Shown here piece by piece: positions 8,948 through 18,201 of a stretch of 59,287 nt of DNA (position 1 is its first letter; each line of letters starts with the position of its first letter). The stretch comes from Seonamhaeicola sediminis (GTDB lineage Bacteria; Bacteroidota; Bacteroidia; Flavobacteriales; Flavobacteriaceae), in NCBI RefSeq assembly GCF_004358095.2, contig NZ_SMZJ02000011.1:1-59287 (forward strand), given 5' to 3'. The notes beneath the pieces were generated by a model, which was not told the origin of the DNA, searched no databases, and saw nothing but the letters and a program-made list of their open reading frames with translations. The position numbers and the translations under genes are program-made.

Positions 8948-11179
8948 ATGAATAAAATAAAGCCTGTCAGAATAACAAACACAGATTTATCTACAGAATA
9001 CCAATGTATACATTCAATTCAAAAATTAAATTCTGAATTTGATACTAATGTTTTTGCTGCAACAATTCCTATTGGTGCTTTATTCAAAAACAGAGACATT
9101 CTATTAGTTAATGACTTAAGGGGAGATGCTAGATGGGGTATGAATAAAATTATTCAACGTAATATCTCAAACAAAAGAGTTCTAGAAATAAAAAACGAAT
9201 ATCTAGAATCAAGCAACAGATTAATTAAGTTTTTTCCAGCTATAACAGTTGTATTACTCCCCAAGTCAGAAGGGGAACCAAGACAAAATTACAACTCAAG
9301 TGAAGAGGGTTTTGACAATATTGATTTTATAAAAGTTGAAAAACATTATGAAGATGATAGCTACTTAATGAATCTTCCCGTATCTATATCTTGGGATAAA
9401 AATAAAATTTCTGCATTGGTAATTGACGGACAACATCGAGTAAGTGCAATAAGAGAGTTTTACAATCAAAAAAATGAAACAACTTATAACAATATAAGCA
9501 TCCCTGTTTCTTTTGTAATATTCAAAAATATAACAGATATTGACTTAATTCAAGCAACAAGAGCATTATTTATAGATGTTAATAACACACCAAGGTTAGT
9601 TTCAGAAGAAAAATTAATTTTCATTGATGATAGAAATATTCAAAGAAGAATTACAGCTAAAATTCTTGGAGCAAATGACCCAGGCAACCAAGAAGAGGAT
9701 ATCTATCAAAAAATGCTTAATGATGAAAATTTCTGCTTAGATAAAAATGATTTTATAAACCGCTATCTTTTAGAAGAATCTGGAAAGGATGATGAAGAAC
9801 ATAGAGGTTTTTTATCAAATCATAGAACACTGTTTCCTTGGGAAATTTCAAACATAATGACAGTACACCGAAATATATTAGCTAATATATTGCTAAAATA
9901 TATGGATGCTGACAAGACAAGGGATATAAGAAGTATTGCCAAACAACTAAACTCAACAATTCTTGAAGAGATAGAATTAACTGAATCTGTAGAAGAATTG
10001 TCTGAAAGCAAAATACAGAAAATAAAAGATAGATTAATATCAAATGGTCTTTCAGATAGTGAACTTGAAGTTTTTGACAACTTGCTAATTTTAAGAACTA
10101 GACACCTTGAAGAATTACAGCAAGCTCAAAGAGATTTTATGACAGGAAGTGTAGCAGACTCTGAAGAAGAAGCTGACCTTGAAGAATTTAAACGTATCCT
10201 TAATAATATATATAATCAAGACTGCTCAAAAGATTCTGCATTTGAAATTAACTCAACTAAAATCACAGAGCTATTACAAGAAACTTGTTCTATTTATGTT
10301 ATTTTTATAGTTAACGCATACAACTCTTTATGGTTTACTAAAGAAATTAAAAAATCTATAATTAACCTTTCTGATGATGATAAACAGTTAATATTCAATT
10401 TTATTTTATCAACTCATGAAAGGCTAAAAATAAATAACAATATAAGATTAAGAACAGACAAAGTTGATAGAGCCATAGCTAACTTTTTGAATGAATATGA
10501 CCAAATACCTAATGACAAGAAAGAAGTTTTAAAAAATTGGGCAAATAAACTATCCATCTCACAAGAACCTATTCTTTTAAAAAAAATAGTAGGTCAAGAA
10601 ATGTTATTTATTTATTTAACTGAATTACATTCTAAATTATCTTCAGTTGATTTATCAGAAGAACTTAAATTCATTAACTCTTTAGGTTTAAATTCTTTCT
10701 TTAATTCTGAATATGGTTTAGAATTAAACTTTTTTGAAAAAGATGATTTTAAAATTGAAAATTTCAATATATGGTCTGAAATAATTCTAAAGAAAAAAAG
10801 CATGAAACCTGGCTTCATAAATGCTAAAAAAGGAGCTGATTTAATCTTATTTATTCGTAATTCTTGGTGCACTAGAAATAATGCAATTAGTCAACTTAGA
10901 AAATTAGATAAGCTACAAAAATCTTATGGAATTGAAGTAACTTCTGCAATTTCAAATAATGACCCAAATGTTATATATGAGATGTATAAGGCTACTAATA
11001 ATTTTCAAAATTTTGAAGATTATCTTACCCCAAATGAAATAGAAACAATCAAAGAAAAGTTTGATTCTCCTGAAGCTTTATCTCAAAGAGTTATTGGTGT
11101 AACTAGTAAATTATATGGAGGTTTAGCTTTAGAACAGGTTATCAATCACATCAACAACAAATTAAATGAAACTGTATAA
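8948..11179 (+). CDS. dndB: DGQHR-domain protein, DndB-like, with long C-terminal extension
   Basis: The diagnostic DGQHR motif is at residues 160-164 (VIDGQHRVSAIREFY) within an N-terminal DndB/DGQHR domain of about 270 residues. In studied Dnd systems DndB is a regulator that represses the modification operon. At 743 residues this protein is about twice the usual DndB length. The extra about 450 residues are largely helical and charged, contain no motif I know, and could mediate contact with the effector proteins encoded upstream. It is transcribed with the effector genes and convergent to dndCDE, not clustered with dndC as in many loci. The start is ATG at 8948, 6 bp after the previous stop; its last 14 bp overlap the DUF2971 gene. 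The name dndB is by domain and context. Confidence 0.72.
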   Translation: MNKIKPVRITNTDLSTEYQCIHSIQKLNSEFDTNVFAATIPIGALFKNRDILLVNDLRGDARWGMNKIIQRNISNKRVLEIKNEYLESSNRLIKFFPAITVVLLPKSEGEPRQNYNSSEEGFDNIDFIKVEKHYEDDSYLMNLPVSISWDKNKISALVIDGQHRVSAIREFYNQKNETTYNNISIPVSFVIFKNITDIDLIQATRALFIDVNNTPRLVSEEKLIFIDDRNIQRRITAKILGANDPGNQEEDIYQKMLNDENFCLDKNDFINRYLLEESGKDDEEHRGFLSNHRTLFPWEISNIMTVHRNILANILLKYMDADKTRDIRSIAKQLNSTILEEIELTESVEELSESKIQKIKDRLISNGLSDSELEVFDNLLILRTRHLEELQQAQRDFMTGSVADSEEEADLEEFKRILNNIYNQDCSKDSAFEINSTKITELLQETCSIYVIFIVNAYNSLWFTKEIKKSIINLSDDDKQLIFNFILSTHERLKINNNIRLRTDKVDRAIANFLNEYDQIPNDKKEVLKNWANKLSISQEPILLKKIVGQEMLFIYLTELHSKLSSVDLSEELKFINSLGLNSFFNSEYGLELNFFEKDDFKIENFNIWSEIILKKKSMKPGFINAKKGADLILFIRNSWCTRNNAISQLRKLDKLQKSYGIEVTSAISNNDPNVIYEMYKATNNFQNFEDYLTPNEIETIKEKFDSPEALSQRVIGVTSKLYGGLALEQVINHINNKLNETV

Positions 11180-11957
11180 ATATAGAGGATTCAGAAAAAA
11201 TTCTTCTGAAAAAAAATGGACAAAGAAAATAATTACTGAACAAGAGTTGTTTTTTAGTGGAATAGAAGCATTTAATGACCCTTTTGATGGCAGAGTTAAA
11301 TTAAGGTCTAATGGAAAACTTAATGAAATAAAAGCCGCTCAAGTTAGGGTTCAATACACCAATAAGTTGGTGAAAGAAGAAAAATATGAAGGCATAACAC
11401 TTAATCAAGCCTTTGATTTAGTCAATGAAAGAATTAGCGAAGAACTTATATCTAACGATGAATATAAAAAAGAATTGCAGACTAAAGTACAAAAGATTCA
11501 TAACGAAAAAGGTGTTTTATCATTAAGTTCAATACCTGATAATATTTTAATGTGGTCTCATTATTCTGATAATCATACAGGCATATGTTTTGGGTTTGAT
11601 TGGAATAAGGATGATGAAGTCTTTGGCAATTACAAAAAAATAAGATATCAAACTCATTATGATGATATCTGGTCTTGGCTTCATACAGATAATGAAATTG
11701 TTGAAAGTATAATCTATAATAAATCTATTGATTGGCATTATGAAAAAGAATATAGAATTATATTAGATAGTATAAGTGCTAGAAAGTTTAATAAGGAAAA
11801 TCTCAAAGAAATAATTTTTGGCTGCAAAACCAGTGAAGAAGATATAAATGAGATAATAGAATTGGTCAAAGATAACAACTTAAAAGTCAACTTTAAAAAA
11901 GCTGAAATAGATGTTAACAGATATGCATTAAACATTAGCAAATACAAAAGTAGCTAG
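11166..11957 (+). CDS. DUF2971-family protein
   Basis: This 263-residue protein has the DUF2971 hallmarks. It opens with LYKYRGF and a following ELFFSGIEAFNDPFDGR segment, has LSLSSIPDNILMWSHYSDNH with GICFGFDW in the middle, and ends with SIDWHYEKEYRII. The biochemical role of the family is unknown; it is frequent in defence islands and beside toxin-like genes. The gene overlaps the end of the DndB-like gene by 14 bp, so it is the last gene of the rightward defence operon. The stop codon lies inside the left arm of a strong bidirectional terminator shared with dndE. Confidence 0.85.
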   Translation: MKLYKYRGFRKNSSEKKWTKKIITEQELFFSGIEAFNDPFDGRVKLRSNGKLNEIKAAQVRVQYTNKLVKEEKYEGITLNQAFDLVNERISEELISNDEYKKELQTKVQKIHNEKGVLSLSSIPDNILMWSHYSDNHTGICFGFDWNKDDEVFGNYKKIRYQTHYDDIWSWLHTDNEIVESIIYNKSIDWHYEKEYRIILDSISARKFNKENLKEIIFGCKTSEEDINEIIELVKDNNLKVNFKKAEIDVNRYALNISKYKSS

Positions 11958-11977
11958 AATAAAATTTCTAGCTACTT
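11948..11977. terminator. Bidirectional terminator between the two converging defence operons
   Basis: AAGTAGCTAGAA at 11948-11959 pairs perfectly with TTCTAGCTACTT at 11966-11977 around a short A-rich loop. It serves the rightward DUF2971 gene, whose stop is in the left arm, and the leftward dndE gene, whose stop is at 11992. Confidence 0.75.
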
Positions 11978-11991
11978 GATTCAATTAGCTG

Positions 11992-12384
11992 TTAAAAATT
12001 TTTGAGGTTATTTTCAATTTTACTAGATAAAAAATCAAAGCCATCTAAATTGGATTTTGAATTTACTTCTTCATTTAATAGCTCTAACCCATCATCAATA
12101 TGCATCTTTACATATTTAGCCAAGTCTTTATCAGATATGTGCAGGTTGTAGTGTAAAGCCACCATTCCCGCATAGTAATCCATATATTCACCAAAAAGGA
12201 CCTTGCTGGAATATTCCTTACCACTAGAATTTTGAATATTGGTTATATCCATTTTTCTGTCCAATGATAAGGAATATGTTAATGCTATTCTTGAAATAAT
12301 ATTTTCTGTTCCCAGATTTAGTTTCCTGGTTAATTGAGCAACTACATCTCTGTTCTCTTTACTTGTCCTAATATGCGTAAACAT
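11992..12384 (-). CDS. dndE: DNA sulfur modification protein DndE
   Basis: This 130-residue protein begins MFTHIRTSKENRD. Its N-terminal helix bundle (VAQLTRKLNLGTENIISRIALTY) corresponds to the DndE core 'i..s..a...l..L.r.tgl...nilaR.a...Sl'. DndE is the small tetrameric component of the phosphorothioation complex reported to bind nicked double-stranded DNA. I chose ATG at 12384 over the GTG seven codons upstream because it gives the usual DndE length and start. It then overlaps the dndD end by 17 bp. It is the last gene of the leftward dndC-dndD-dndE operon and ends at a bidirectional terminator. Confidence 0.88.
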   Translation of the reverse strand: MFTHIRTSKENRDVVAQLTRKLNLGTENIISRIALTYSLSLDRKMDITNIQNSSGKEYSSKVLFGEYMDYYAGMVALHYNLHISDKDLAKYVKMHIDDGLELLNEEVNSKSNLDGFDFLSSKIENNLKNF

Positions 12385-14455
12385 CTTTTTCTTTTTTAAA
12401 TTCACTAAATAATTCGCCCACAGGTAAAGATTTTAAACTAGATGCACCCTCTTCATTATGAATTAAAAATGCCTTATTTAGATTAGGCCTCAATAGTTCA
12501 TATTCATTCTCAGAAAGTTCTTTTTCCAAAAGTGGGAACAAAACTACCTGTTCAGAGATAGTTGGGTAAAACTCCTGAATAATATTCTTAGAATGGTACT
12601 TATCAAATTTCTGCAATGGACTATCAATAAAGACAGGGAAACGGATTCCTGATTCATCAACCAATGCTTTTAAAAGTGCTGTTGCATAAAGCTGTTGTTC
12701 ACCCTTTGAAAGTGAATCTTTATCAATAACATTATTGTTCTTATCCAACAAGTCAATATCCATAACATCATCTACAATATTTACTCTTACATTCGCAATA
12801 AAATCTTTTTTATGCATCAACCTTTTTAATCCTAATGAAATTGACTTTTGTAAAGAATATTTTTTCTCCTGTTTTATCTTGAGTATAAGTTGGTTTATTT
12901 TTTCAAGTAATTTTAATGTAACATCATATTTCTTCTTATCCGTTTCAATAAGATTAAATTCCTTTTCATACTCAACTCTCACTTTTTTCTGATTTGCGTG
13001 TTTATGTCTTAAAATCCCAAGCTCTTCTATTAACTGGTTTTTGGACTCGTTGAGTTTCAAAATTTCAGAATCAGCTTGAAGTTTTTCTTCTCTGAATTGC
13101 TTAGCTAAGTGATTATCTTTTCTTGCCTCGGCTTGTTTTATTTTGTTAAGAGTTCTACTCAATACAGCTCTATTGACTCTTTCACTTTGAACTATATCAT
13201 TAAATTGGCTTAAAAATGTAGTTTTGATATTGTTATAGATGGCTTGGAACTCTCTATATTTCTCTTCTGCAAATTCAAGATAAATTTTACCAGTAACTTT
13301 ACTTTTACTCTCAGCATTAAGTTTACTAACTAGCTGAATTTTAATATTCTTCTCGACTTCAGACCATGTTTTATCGTCTAGGTTTAAAGCACTTAAACTG
13401 ACTAAAATATTTTCTGAAAAGTCTTTTAATTCTTTTTCAATTAGCTTTTCATCAATTGCACCATAGAGTAAATTACTTTCAAGTTTTAATTGCTCTTTTA
13501 ACCTTTTCAAATGCTTCCCAGCTAAAACGAGAGGGGCTAAGTCCAATAACTTTTTAAGTCCATTTTTAATAGCTTTAGCTTCTTCTTTCAACTCATCCCT
13601 TTTGGACTTTAACTCTTTCAATTCTTCTAAAGTAATTGAGTTGCCTTCTCGAATTAGCTTTTCCTGAAGATTATCACTCTTTTGTTTAAGAATTGATGCT
13701 TGAGCATCTATTTCAGCTTGTTTATCGGAATTATGATTAATCCTCTTTTCTAAAACCCTTTCTTCAGAGATTAATGCTTCAAGCTTAGTTTGTTGTAACT
13801 CATTAACTCCTCTTCGCCTCAAATTGGTTAATAACGATTCTAAATTTTTCTTTAGTTCTTCGTATTTTTTAATACCTAAAACTTCAGAATATGCCTTGCT
13901 CAAACTTTTTAACTCACTTTTAGATTTTGCTTCCGCTAGTGATACAATTTTTTCTGCATCAAAGAAGAAGAATTTTGCAATTTCTCTAGGTAATATGAAG
14001 TCATTAATAAACACTTCATAACCTACTGATTTAGTTAACTCATTCTCATCCCCATCAATCAAAATCTCTATAGACTCTTCTTGTAATCTAAAATTATAAC
14101 TTCTTTTAATGCTTACCGTTCTACAAGGAATTGATGGTATTAACAAGTCTTCTAATTCTATTTCAACAGAAAGAATATTTGATAACTCCTTTTCCTTGAC
14201 ATCCCTATTCATTAAAGACTTAACATAAGGCTCATACCCTCCTGAGTTCTTAATATCAATTTTGTACTTGTCTTCAACCTGAGCCATTAATTTTCCATAA
14301 AAACACCATATTAAGGAGGTTAGAAATGTTGTTTTCCCAAATCCATTTTTACCTGCAATTACACTAATGTTCTTAGAGTTTTTAGAATTAAAGTCAACTG
14401 TATTATGACCTTTATAAATTCTAAAATTTTCTAATTTTATTTTGTCAATTTTCAT
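12368..14455 (-). CDS. dndD: DNA sulfur modification protein DndD (SMC-like ATPase)
   Basis: This 695-residue ABC/SMC-type ATPase has Walker A at 35-42 (GKNGFGKT), coiled-coil arms (about 190-310 and 430-540), a signature-like LSKGEQQLYATALL at about 580-593 and Walker B FPVFIDSPLQKFD at about 605. It has no CxxC zinc hook, unlike the second SMC protein of the island. In Dnd systems DndD supplies ATPase activity, proposed to nick or open DNA for sulfur insertion by the DndCDE complex. Its start overlaps the dndC stop by 4 bp (ATGA) and its end overlaps dndE, giving a tightly coupled operon. Confidence 0.9.
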   Translation of the reverse strand: MKIDKIKLENFRIYKGHNTVDFNSKNSKNISVIAGKNGFGKTTFLTSLIWCFYGKLMAQVEDKYKIDIKNSGGYEPYVKSLMNRDVKEKELSNILSVEIELEDLLIPSIPCRTVSIKRSYNFRLQEESIEILIDGDENELTKSVGYEVFINDFILPREIAKFFFFDAEKIVSLAEAKSKSELKSLSKAYSEVLGIKKYEELKKNLESLLTNLRRRGVNELQQTKLEALISEERVLEKRINHNSDKQAEIDAQASILKQKSDNLQEKLIREGNSITLEELKELKSKRDELKEEAKAIKNGLKKLLDLAPLVLAGKHLKRLKEQLKLESNLLYGAIDEKLIEKELKDFSENILVSLSALNLDDKTWSEVEKNIKIQLVSKLNAESKSKVTGKIYLEFAEEKYREFQAIYNNIKTTFLSQFNDIVQSERVNRAVLSRTLNKIKQAEARKDNHLAKQFREEKLQADSEILKLNESKNQLIEELGILRHKHANQKKVRVEYEKEFNLIETDKKKYDVTLKLLEKINQLILKIKQEKKYSLQKSISLGLKRLMHKKDFIANVRVNIVDDVMDIDLLDKNNNVIDKDSLSKGEQQLYATALLKALVDESGIRFPVFIDSPLQKFDKYHSKNIIQEFYPTISEQVVLFPLLEKELSENEYELLRPNLNKAFLIHNEEGASSLKSLPVGELFSEFKKEKDVYAY

Positions 14456-15816
14456 TCTTCTAGTTCTTTAACAAATGATTCAATTCGGTTCTCCACATCA
14501 TTGTGAAGCCCATACTTTGATATCATTAAAGTCTTTGTTTCTTGAAGTGTAAGTAGATTATCGATTAAATTATAATAGGACATATCACCTCCACATACGT
14601 CTTTCAATATCCTTCTCTCAGTGTCATCCAAAGACTTGATATTGTTAGTGCTAATCTCTTTGTTGAATACTTTTTTATAGATGTCTCCAACATTAAAATC
14701 AAATATCATTTCTCTACTCCAAATTACTTGAATAGCTATCAACTCTTGATTCGTTATGAGGTTAACATGTGGCTTTTCCTTTTGTACCTCCTTTTGAATC
14801 TCTAATAATTCTCTTAGTTTTTCAGCTCTATACCAATCCCAATAAGGACCATAATTTCTTCCGTCCTCAGAAACTGCGTCCTGTCCATTTTTTCTTTCTG
14901 GCATTCTATGCTCATGTACATTCCTTTCATCCTGAAGGCTATTTCTAAAACCCAATAATGGTTGCATCCAATTTTGGCCATTGTCAATCAATGCAGACAT
15001 AGATTTGTCTTTTTTAACTACGGTACATGTCCAACAACCAAATCTACTTTGACCGCATGATGAATGCTCTTTGTTAGTCACAACTGTTGGGCATTCATAA
15101 TCATCTGCACTTGCATCAGCATAAATTTGAAATAAAATTGAATTATCAAATCCCCAAGGTGATGGCACTGAATTTATGATATACCAGACCTCTTCAAGCA
15201 TCAATTCTTTAATAGGCGCATAAACATAAGTATTGGCTGTAGTGTTATGTTTAGAAAGCCTTTTACCTTCAACTTCATGTTTGCGCATTGACCTCTCTCT
15301 TGTTGCACTCTCATCATATCTAGTACCCAATAGTACAATAGCTTCTCCCGCCTCATCTATTTGTTCTAATAGGAAACTTGAGGTTGGTCTTATTTTAAGT
15401 TTGTCTGTGCACCATCTAAAGGTATTATTTGGCACAGGGTATCCCTTCCCTAAAACATTAATCCAGAAAGACTCATCTAATCGAGGGGTTGTTTTCTTTA
15501 CTATAATTGGAAGTCCTTCATTTCTTGCCGCTTCAGTAATTTTAGCTAATACATCTTCCATATAACTCGCAATAATTGGATTCTCAACCATTGTATCGTT
15601 ACAAACCACATAAACAGGCCTTCTTAACTGATGAGGGTAAGGGCTTTGGTTTTTAAATCTTTGCAAGGCAATCCAAACCAATGTAAGTAAAACTGTAGAG
15701 TCTTTTCCACCACTAAACCCAATAATCCATGGTCTTTCAGAGGTGTCCGCATAAGCATATTGGTCTATAATTTCAGAAATTATTTTTTCAGCTTTTTTAC
15801 TTCTAATTTTTATCAT
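14452..15816 (-). CDS. dndC: DNA sulfur modification protein DndC (PAPS-reductase-like ATP pyrophosphatase)
   Basis: This 454-residue protein has the PP-loop SGGKDS at residues 35-40, the FRWCTDKLKIRP segment typical of PAPS-reductase-like enzymes, and a later cysteine group (DYECP, then SSCGQSRFGCWTCT) fitting the four-cysteine 4Fe-4S site of DndC. It activates sulfur transfer to the DNA backbone. No dndA (cysteine desulfurase) is present in the island, so a chromosomal IscS/SufS-type enzyme would have to donate sulfur; that is inference consistent with other dndA-less loci. It is the first gene of the dndCDE operon and has a well-formed promoter just upstream. Confidence 0.93.
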   Translation of the reverse strand: MIKIRSKKAEKIISEIIDQYAYADTSERPWIIGFSGGKDSTVLLTLVWIALQRFKNQSPYPHQLRRPVYVVCNDTMVENPIIASYMEDVLAKITEAARNEGLPIIVKKTTPRLDESFWINVLGKGYPVPNNTFRWCTDKLKIRPTSSFLLEQIDEAGEAIVLLGTRYDESATRERSMRKHEVEGKRLSKHNTTANTYVYAPIKELMLEEVWYIINSVPSPWGFDNSILFQIYADASADDYECPTVVTNKEHSSCGQSRFGCWTCTVVKKDKSMSALIDNGQNWMQPLLGFRNSLQDERNVHEHRMPERKNGQDAVSEDGRNYGPYWDWYRAEKLRELLEIQKEVQKEKPHVNLITNQELIAIQVIWSREMIFDFNVGDIYKKVFNKEISTNNIKSLDDTERRILKDVCGGDMSYYNLIDNLLTLQETKTLMISKYGLHNDVENRIESFVKELEE

Positions 15817-15833
15817 AACTGTTTGTAATCTTT

Positions 15834-15864
15834 CAAAAATAACTTAATTGGTTTTGCCAGTCAA
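15834..15864 (-). promoter_or_regulatory. Promoter of dndCDE
   Basis: On the minus strand TTG (15864-15862), a 20-bp spacer and TATTTTTG (15841-15834) match the flavobacterial sigma-A consensus TTG-N17-23-TAnnTTTG. The predicted start site lies about 10 bp from the dndC ATG, giving a very short leader. Confidence 0.7.
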
Positions 15865-15973
15865 CAACCCTATTATATATTAATTATTTAATTATTAACA
15901 TAGCCCATATCGCCCATTTATGTAATTTCAAGATTAATCCTCCGACTCTATTTAATGTAATAATTAGACGGAT

Positions 15974-16144
15974 ATGTCAAAAGAAAAAAAATGGCTTTCC
16001 AGCAAGGAAACACAAAGAGCTGCAAAAATAAAAGGATGTGATTTAATGCACTACAGAATTCAGGGTAAACTTGATTTTGAAAAAAGAGGGAATGCATATT
16101 TTTATACTGAAGAAAGTGTTAAGGGATTAAAAAAAACCCAATAG
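15974..16144 (+). CDS. Small HTH / excisionase-like protein
   Basis: A 56-codon frame with a strong protein-like composition begins MSKEKKWLSSKETQRAAKIK and continues with GCDLMHYRIQGKLDFEKRGNAYFYTEESV. The pattern 'WLSSKE...kiKgCDLMHYR..GKL.f.krGNAyfY..ESV' is that of the MerR/excisionase-type helix-turn-helix (HTH_17-like) found in Bacteroidota mobile elements, where it may act as a recombination directionality factor. It stands alone between dndC and the nuclease gene and is followed directly by a bidirectional terminator. In this element it is the best candidate for Xis, though it is about 9 kb from the integrase. Confidence 0.65.
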   Translation: MSKEKKWLSSKETQRAAKIKGCDLMHYRIQGKLDFEKRGNAYFYTEESVKGLKKTQ

Positions 16145-16165
16145 CTAAATTACTATTGGGTTTTA
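16133..16165. terminator. Bidirectional terminator
   Basis: AACCCAATAG and CTATTGGGTT form a perfect stem around CTAAATTA, flanked by an A run on the left and a T run on the right. It can terminate both the rightward 56-aa gene, whose stop is inside the stem, and the leftward GIY-YIG gene. Confidence 0.8.
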
Positions 16166-16176
16166 AAAATTAGGCC

Positions 16177-16824
16177 CTAATTATATTTCCATACAAACCC
16201 ACCACTTTGTCTGCGTTCACCCCTGCATACTCTTGCAATACAAGTTTTAGATGACCCTGTTTTTCTAGAGGCATCTGCCACAGAAATAAATTCCGCTATT
16301 TTCTCCCCATCTAAAGAGTATTGAACCACACGTTTCCTTCTTTTATCTTTAAAAGGACAGAAAGGTTCCTTCAACTCATAGCTCCAAAAGTAGCCTCCGT
16401 AAATATTATTGACAGATAAACAAGCCCTAGATATATGCTGTTTGGTTGAATTGATGGAGCTTGCTGCATCATCTAAACAATCGAATGTATCTAATAGCCT
16501 ACCATTATCCAAGTCAAATTTATACACCGTTTTTTTAAACTCACCACCTATTGAGCTATTATATCCTTCTTCTTTAGAGTTATATTCTAAGACGTATTGT
16601 TGTTCTTTATGAGCTAACTCATCCATTGAACTTGCTGAATCTATTTGCTCCCACCTAAAAGCATCAACACCATGCGTACTGATAGCGTCATAAAATTTGT
16701 TCTCTTCATTTCTATTCGCTCTTTCAACATGGTCCAATTTGCGTTGAAGCATGGAATGGGTTGTGGCACCAATATAGATTAAACCATTTTCTTTATTCTC
16801 AACTTTATAAATAATTCCTTTCAT
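16177..16824 (-). CDS. GIY-YIG nuclease with NUMOD-type DNA-binding repeats (homing-endonuclease-like)
   Basis: In this 215-residue protein the N-terminal about 90 residues form a GIY-YIG nuclease domain (GIIYKVENKENGLIYIGAT, with later YDAISTHGVDAFRW). Two NUMOD1-like repeats follow, one around residues 100-145 (GRLLDTFDCLDDAASSI... YGGYFWSY) and one at 165-215 (GEKIAEFISVADASRKTG... SGGFVWKY). This is the architecture of free-standing homing endonucleases of phages and mobile elements. The gene is single, leftward, and ends at a terminator. It may be a selfish passenger or a defence component; context does not decide. Confidence 0.87.
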   Translation of the reverse strand: MKGIIYKVENKENGLIYIGATTHSMLQRKLDHVERANRNEENKFYDAISTHGVDAFRWEQIDSASSMDELAHKEQQYVLEYNSKEEGYNSSIGGEFKKTVYKFDLDNGRLLDTFDCLDDAASSINSTKQHISRACLSVNNIYGGYFWSYELKEPFCPFKDKRRKRVVQYSLDGEKIAEFISVADASRKTGSSKTCIARVCRGERRQSGGFVWKYN

Positions 16825-16929
16825 TTTTTTCTAATTTTTCTTTTTAGGGAAGACCACTTAAAACCCCTATAAACAAAGGATTTATAAGCTAAATGACTCC
16901 CTGAAAAGAAGTCATGCATTAAAGTTTAA

Positions 16930-18201
16930 TTAACCAATTTTTTTAAGTGAAGTACTTTCAATTAAATATTTACCATCCAACCAATCAATTAAAAGCTTTC
17001 TCATTCTGTGATTAGGAATGAATAAATTCATTTTTTCTTGATTTCTTATACACCCTCTCCATATCCATTGAATAAGTTCAGACAAAGCCCACAAATCCTC
17101 ATTTAAATCAATACCTCTTTCCCTAAAAAAATTCAGCGTCTGAGGGTCAAAATATCTGTTCCCCAAGTAAGCCATTGACTTTTTATGACTAAAATTATTT
17201 GAAGCTCTAGCATTTATTGCAATAAATCCCTTTGTATAACACTTACCAGCAAGTTTAGCCCTATGGGGTTTAAAAGTAGTATATGCGTTTTCATCTGACT
17301 TAGTATTAAAAACTCTCCTAAAAACATTTGATGTAGTGAATGTCAGTTTTTTAGCATTGCTTTTACTTAGATTATCAATCCAAGTTTTACTAAATGAATT
17401 ATTTCCCAAAACATTATTTGCCTTACCTAAATAAATATGCAACAGACTTTTATAATTATCCAATTCTTTACAAGAATCATTTTTAATTATTCCATAATCA
17501 ATCTCATACATCTTAAAATAGGGTGCTAAAAGGCTTCCCTCAAATAAATATGTTAAAATCTGAACTTCTTTAAATTGCTTAAAAATCTCAATTGGAAACA
17601 CCCACACAAAAAAGTATTTGTCTAAATAAAAGACTGTACTATTATTACATATTTTCTTTACTTGCCTAAAACCTGGGTCATCATATTCATCATCAATAAA
17701 CCGTACTTGGTTATTATCATCTATAACTATTAGCCCTTGCTCTTTTAATATATTTATATCACGCGCACCTATTTTATGGGTTTTTAGAGGAGTTACAACT
17801 TCATCTAAAATCAAAATATAGTCACGGAATATCTCATAGTCCTCACGTTTTAATCCTAAAAATAAAGCATGTGTTGAAATTACATTCTTGCCCTCAGATA
17901 CCATCTTCAAAAACTGAGTTCTCTTGTTATTATATTTATAGATTGTACTTGAATTTAAATCCCATGTTCCATCCTCATTAACCAAATCCAACTCACCCTC
18001 ATATGCTCCAGTTTCATCTGGGTCTAAAGGAGCGAACGCATTGTTACTATCCAGTGCAATAAGTACTCGCTTAATTTCATCCTTAAAAGGTGTTATGTAA
18101 ATAAACTTCTTACCGTCTTTTAAATAGTGTTTCATTCTCTCAATTGCATCATAGGTTTTACCGCTACCCATGATAGCATCATAAACTGTAATTTTACTCA
18201 T
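16930..18201 (-). CDS. Phage-type superfamily 1/2 helicase-like ATPase
   Basis: This 423-residue protein begins MSKITVYDAIMGSGKTYDAI, with a P-loop at about 11-16. It has a Walker B LILDEV at about 130, and near the C-terminus WIWRGCIRN, which is placed like the motif VI arginine finger. The fold is that of a helicase or translocase of the kind encoded by phages and integrative elements. I cannot name a closer family. I chose ATG at 18201 over the TTG two codons upstream. A well-spaced promoter lies 200 bp upstream. Likely role: replication or recombination of the element (inference). Confidence 0.65.
   Translation of the reverse strand: MSKITVYDAIMGSGKTYDAIERMKHYLKDGKKFIYITPFKDEIKRVLIALDSNNAFAPLDPDETGAYEGELDLVNEDGTWDLNSSTIYKYNNKRTQFLKMVSEGKNVISTHALFLGLKREDYEIFRDYILILDEVVTPLKTHKIGARDINILKEQGLIVIDDNNQVRFIDDEYDDPGFRQVKKICNNSTVFYLDKYFFVWVFPIEIFKQFKEVQILTYLFEGSLLAPYFKMYEIDYGIIKNDSCKELDNYKSLLHIYLGKANNVLGNNSFSKTWIDNLSKSNAKKLTFTTSNVFRRVFNTKSDENAYTTFKPHRAKLAGKCYTKGFIAINARASNNFSHKKSMAYLGNRYFDPQTLNFFRERGIDLNEDLWALSELIQWIWRGCIRNQEKMNLFIPNHRMRKLLIDWLDGKYLIESTSLKKIG

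Noticed and set aside
15233-15565. 110-aa frame on the plus strand
   Set aside because: It is antisense to dndC, which has all its motifs intact.
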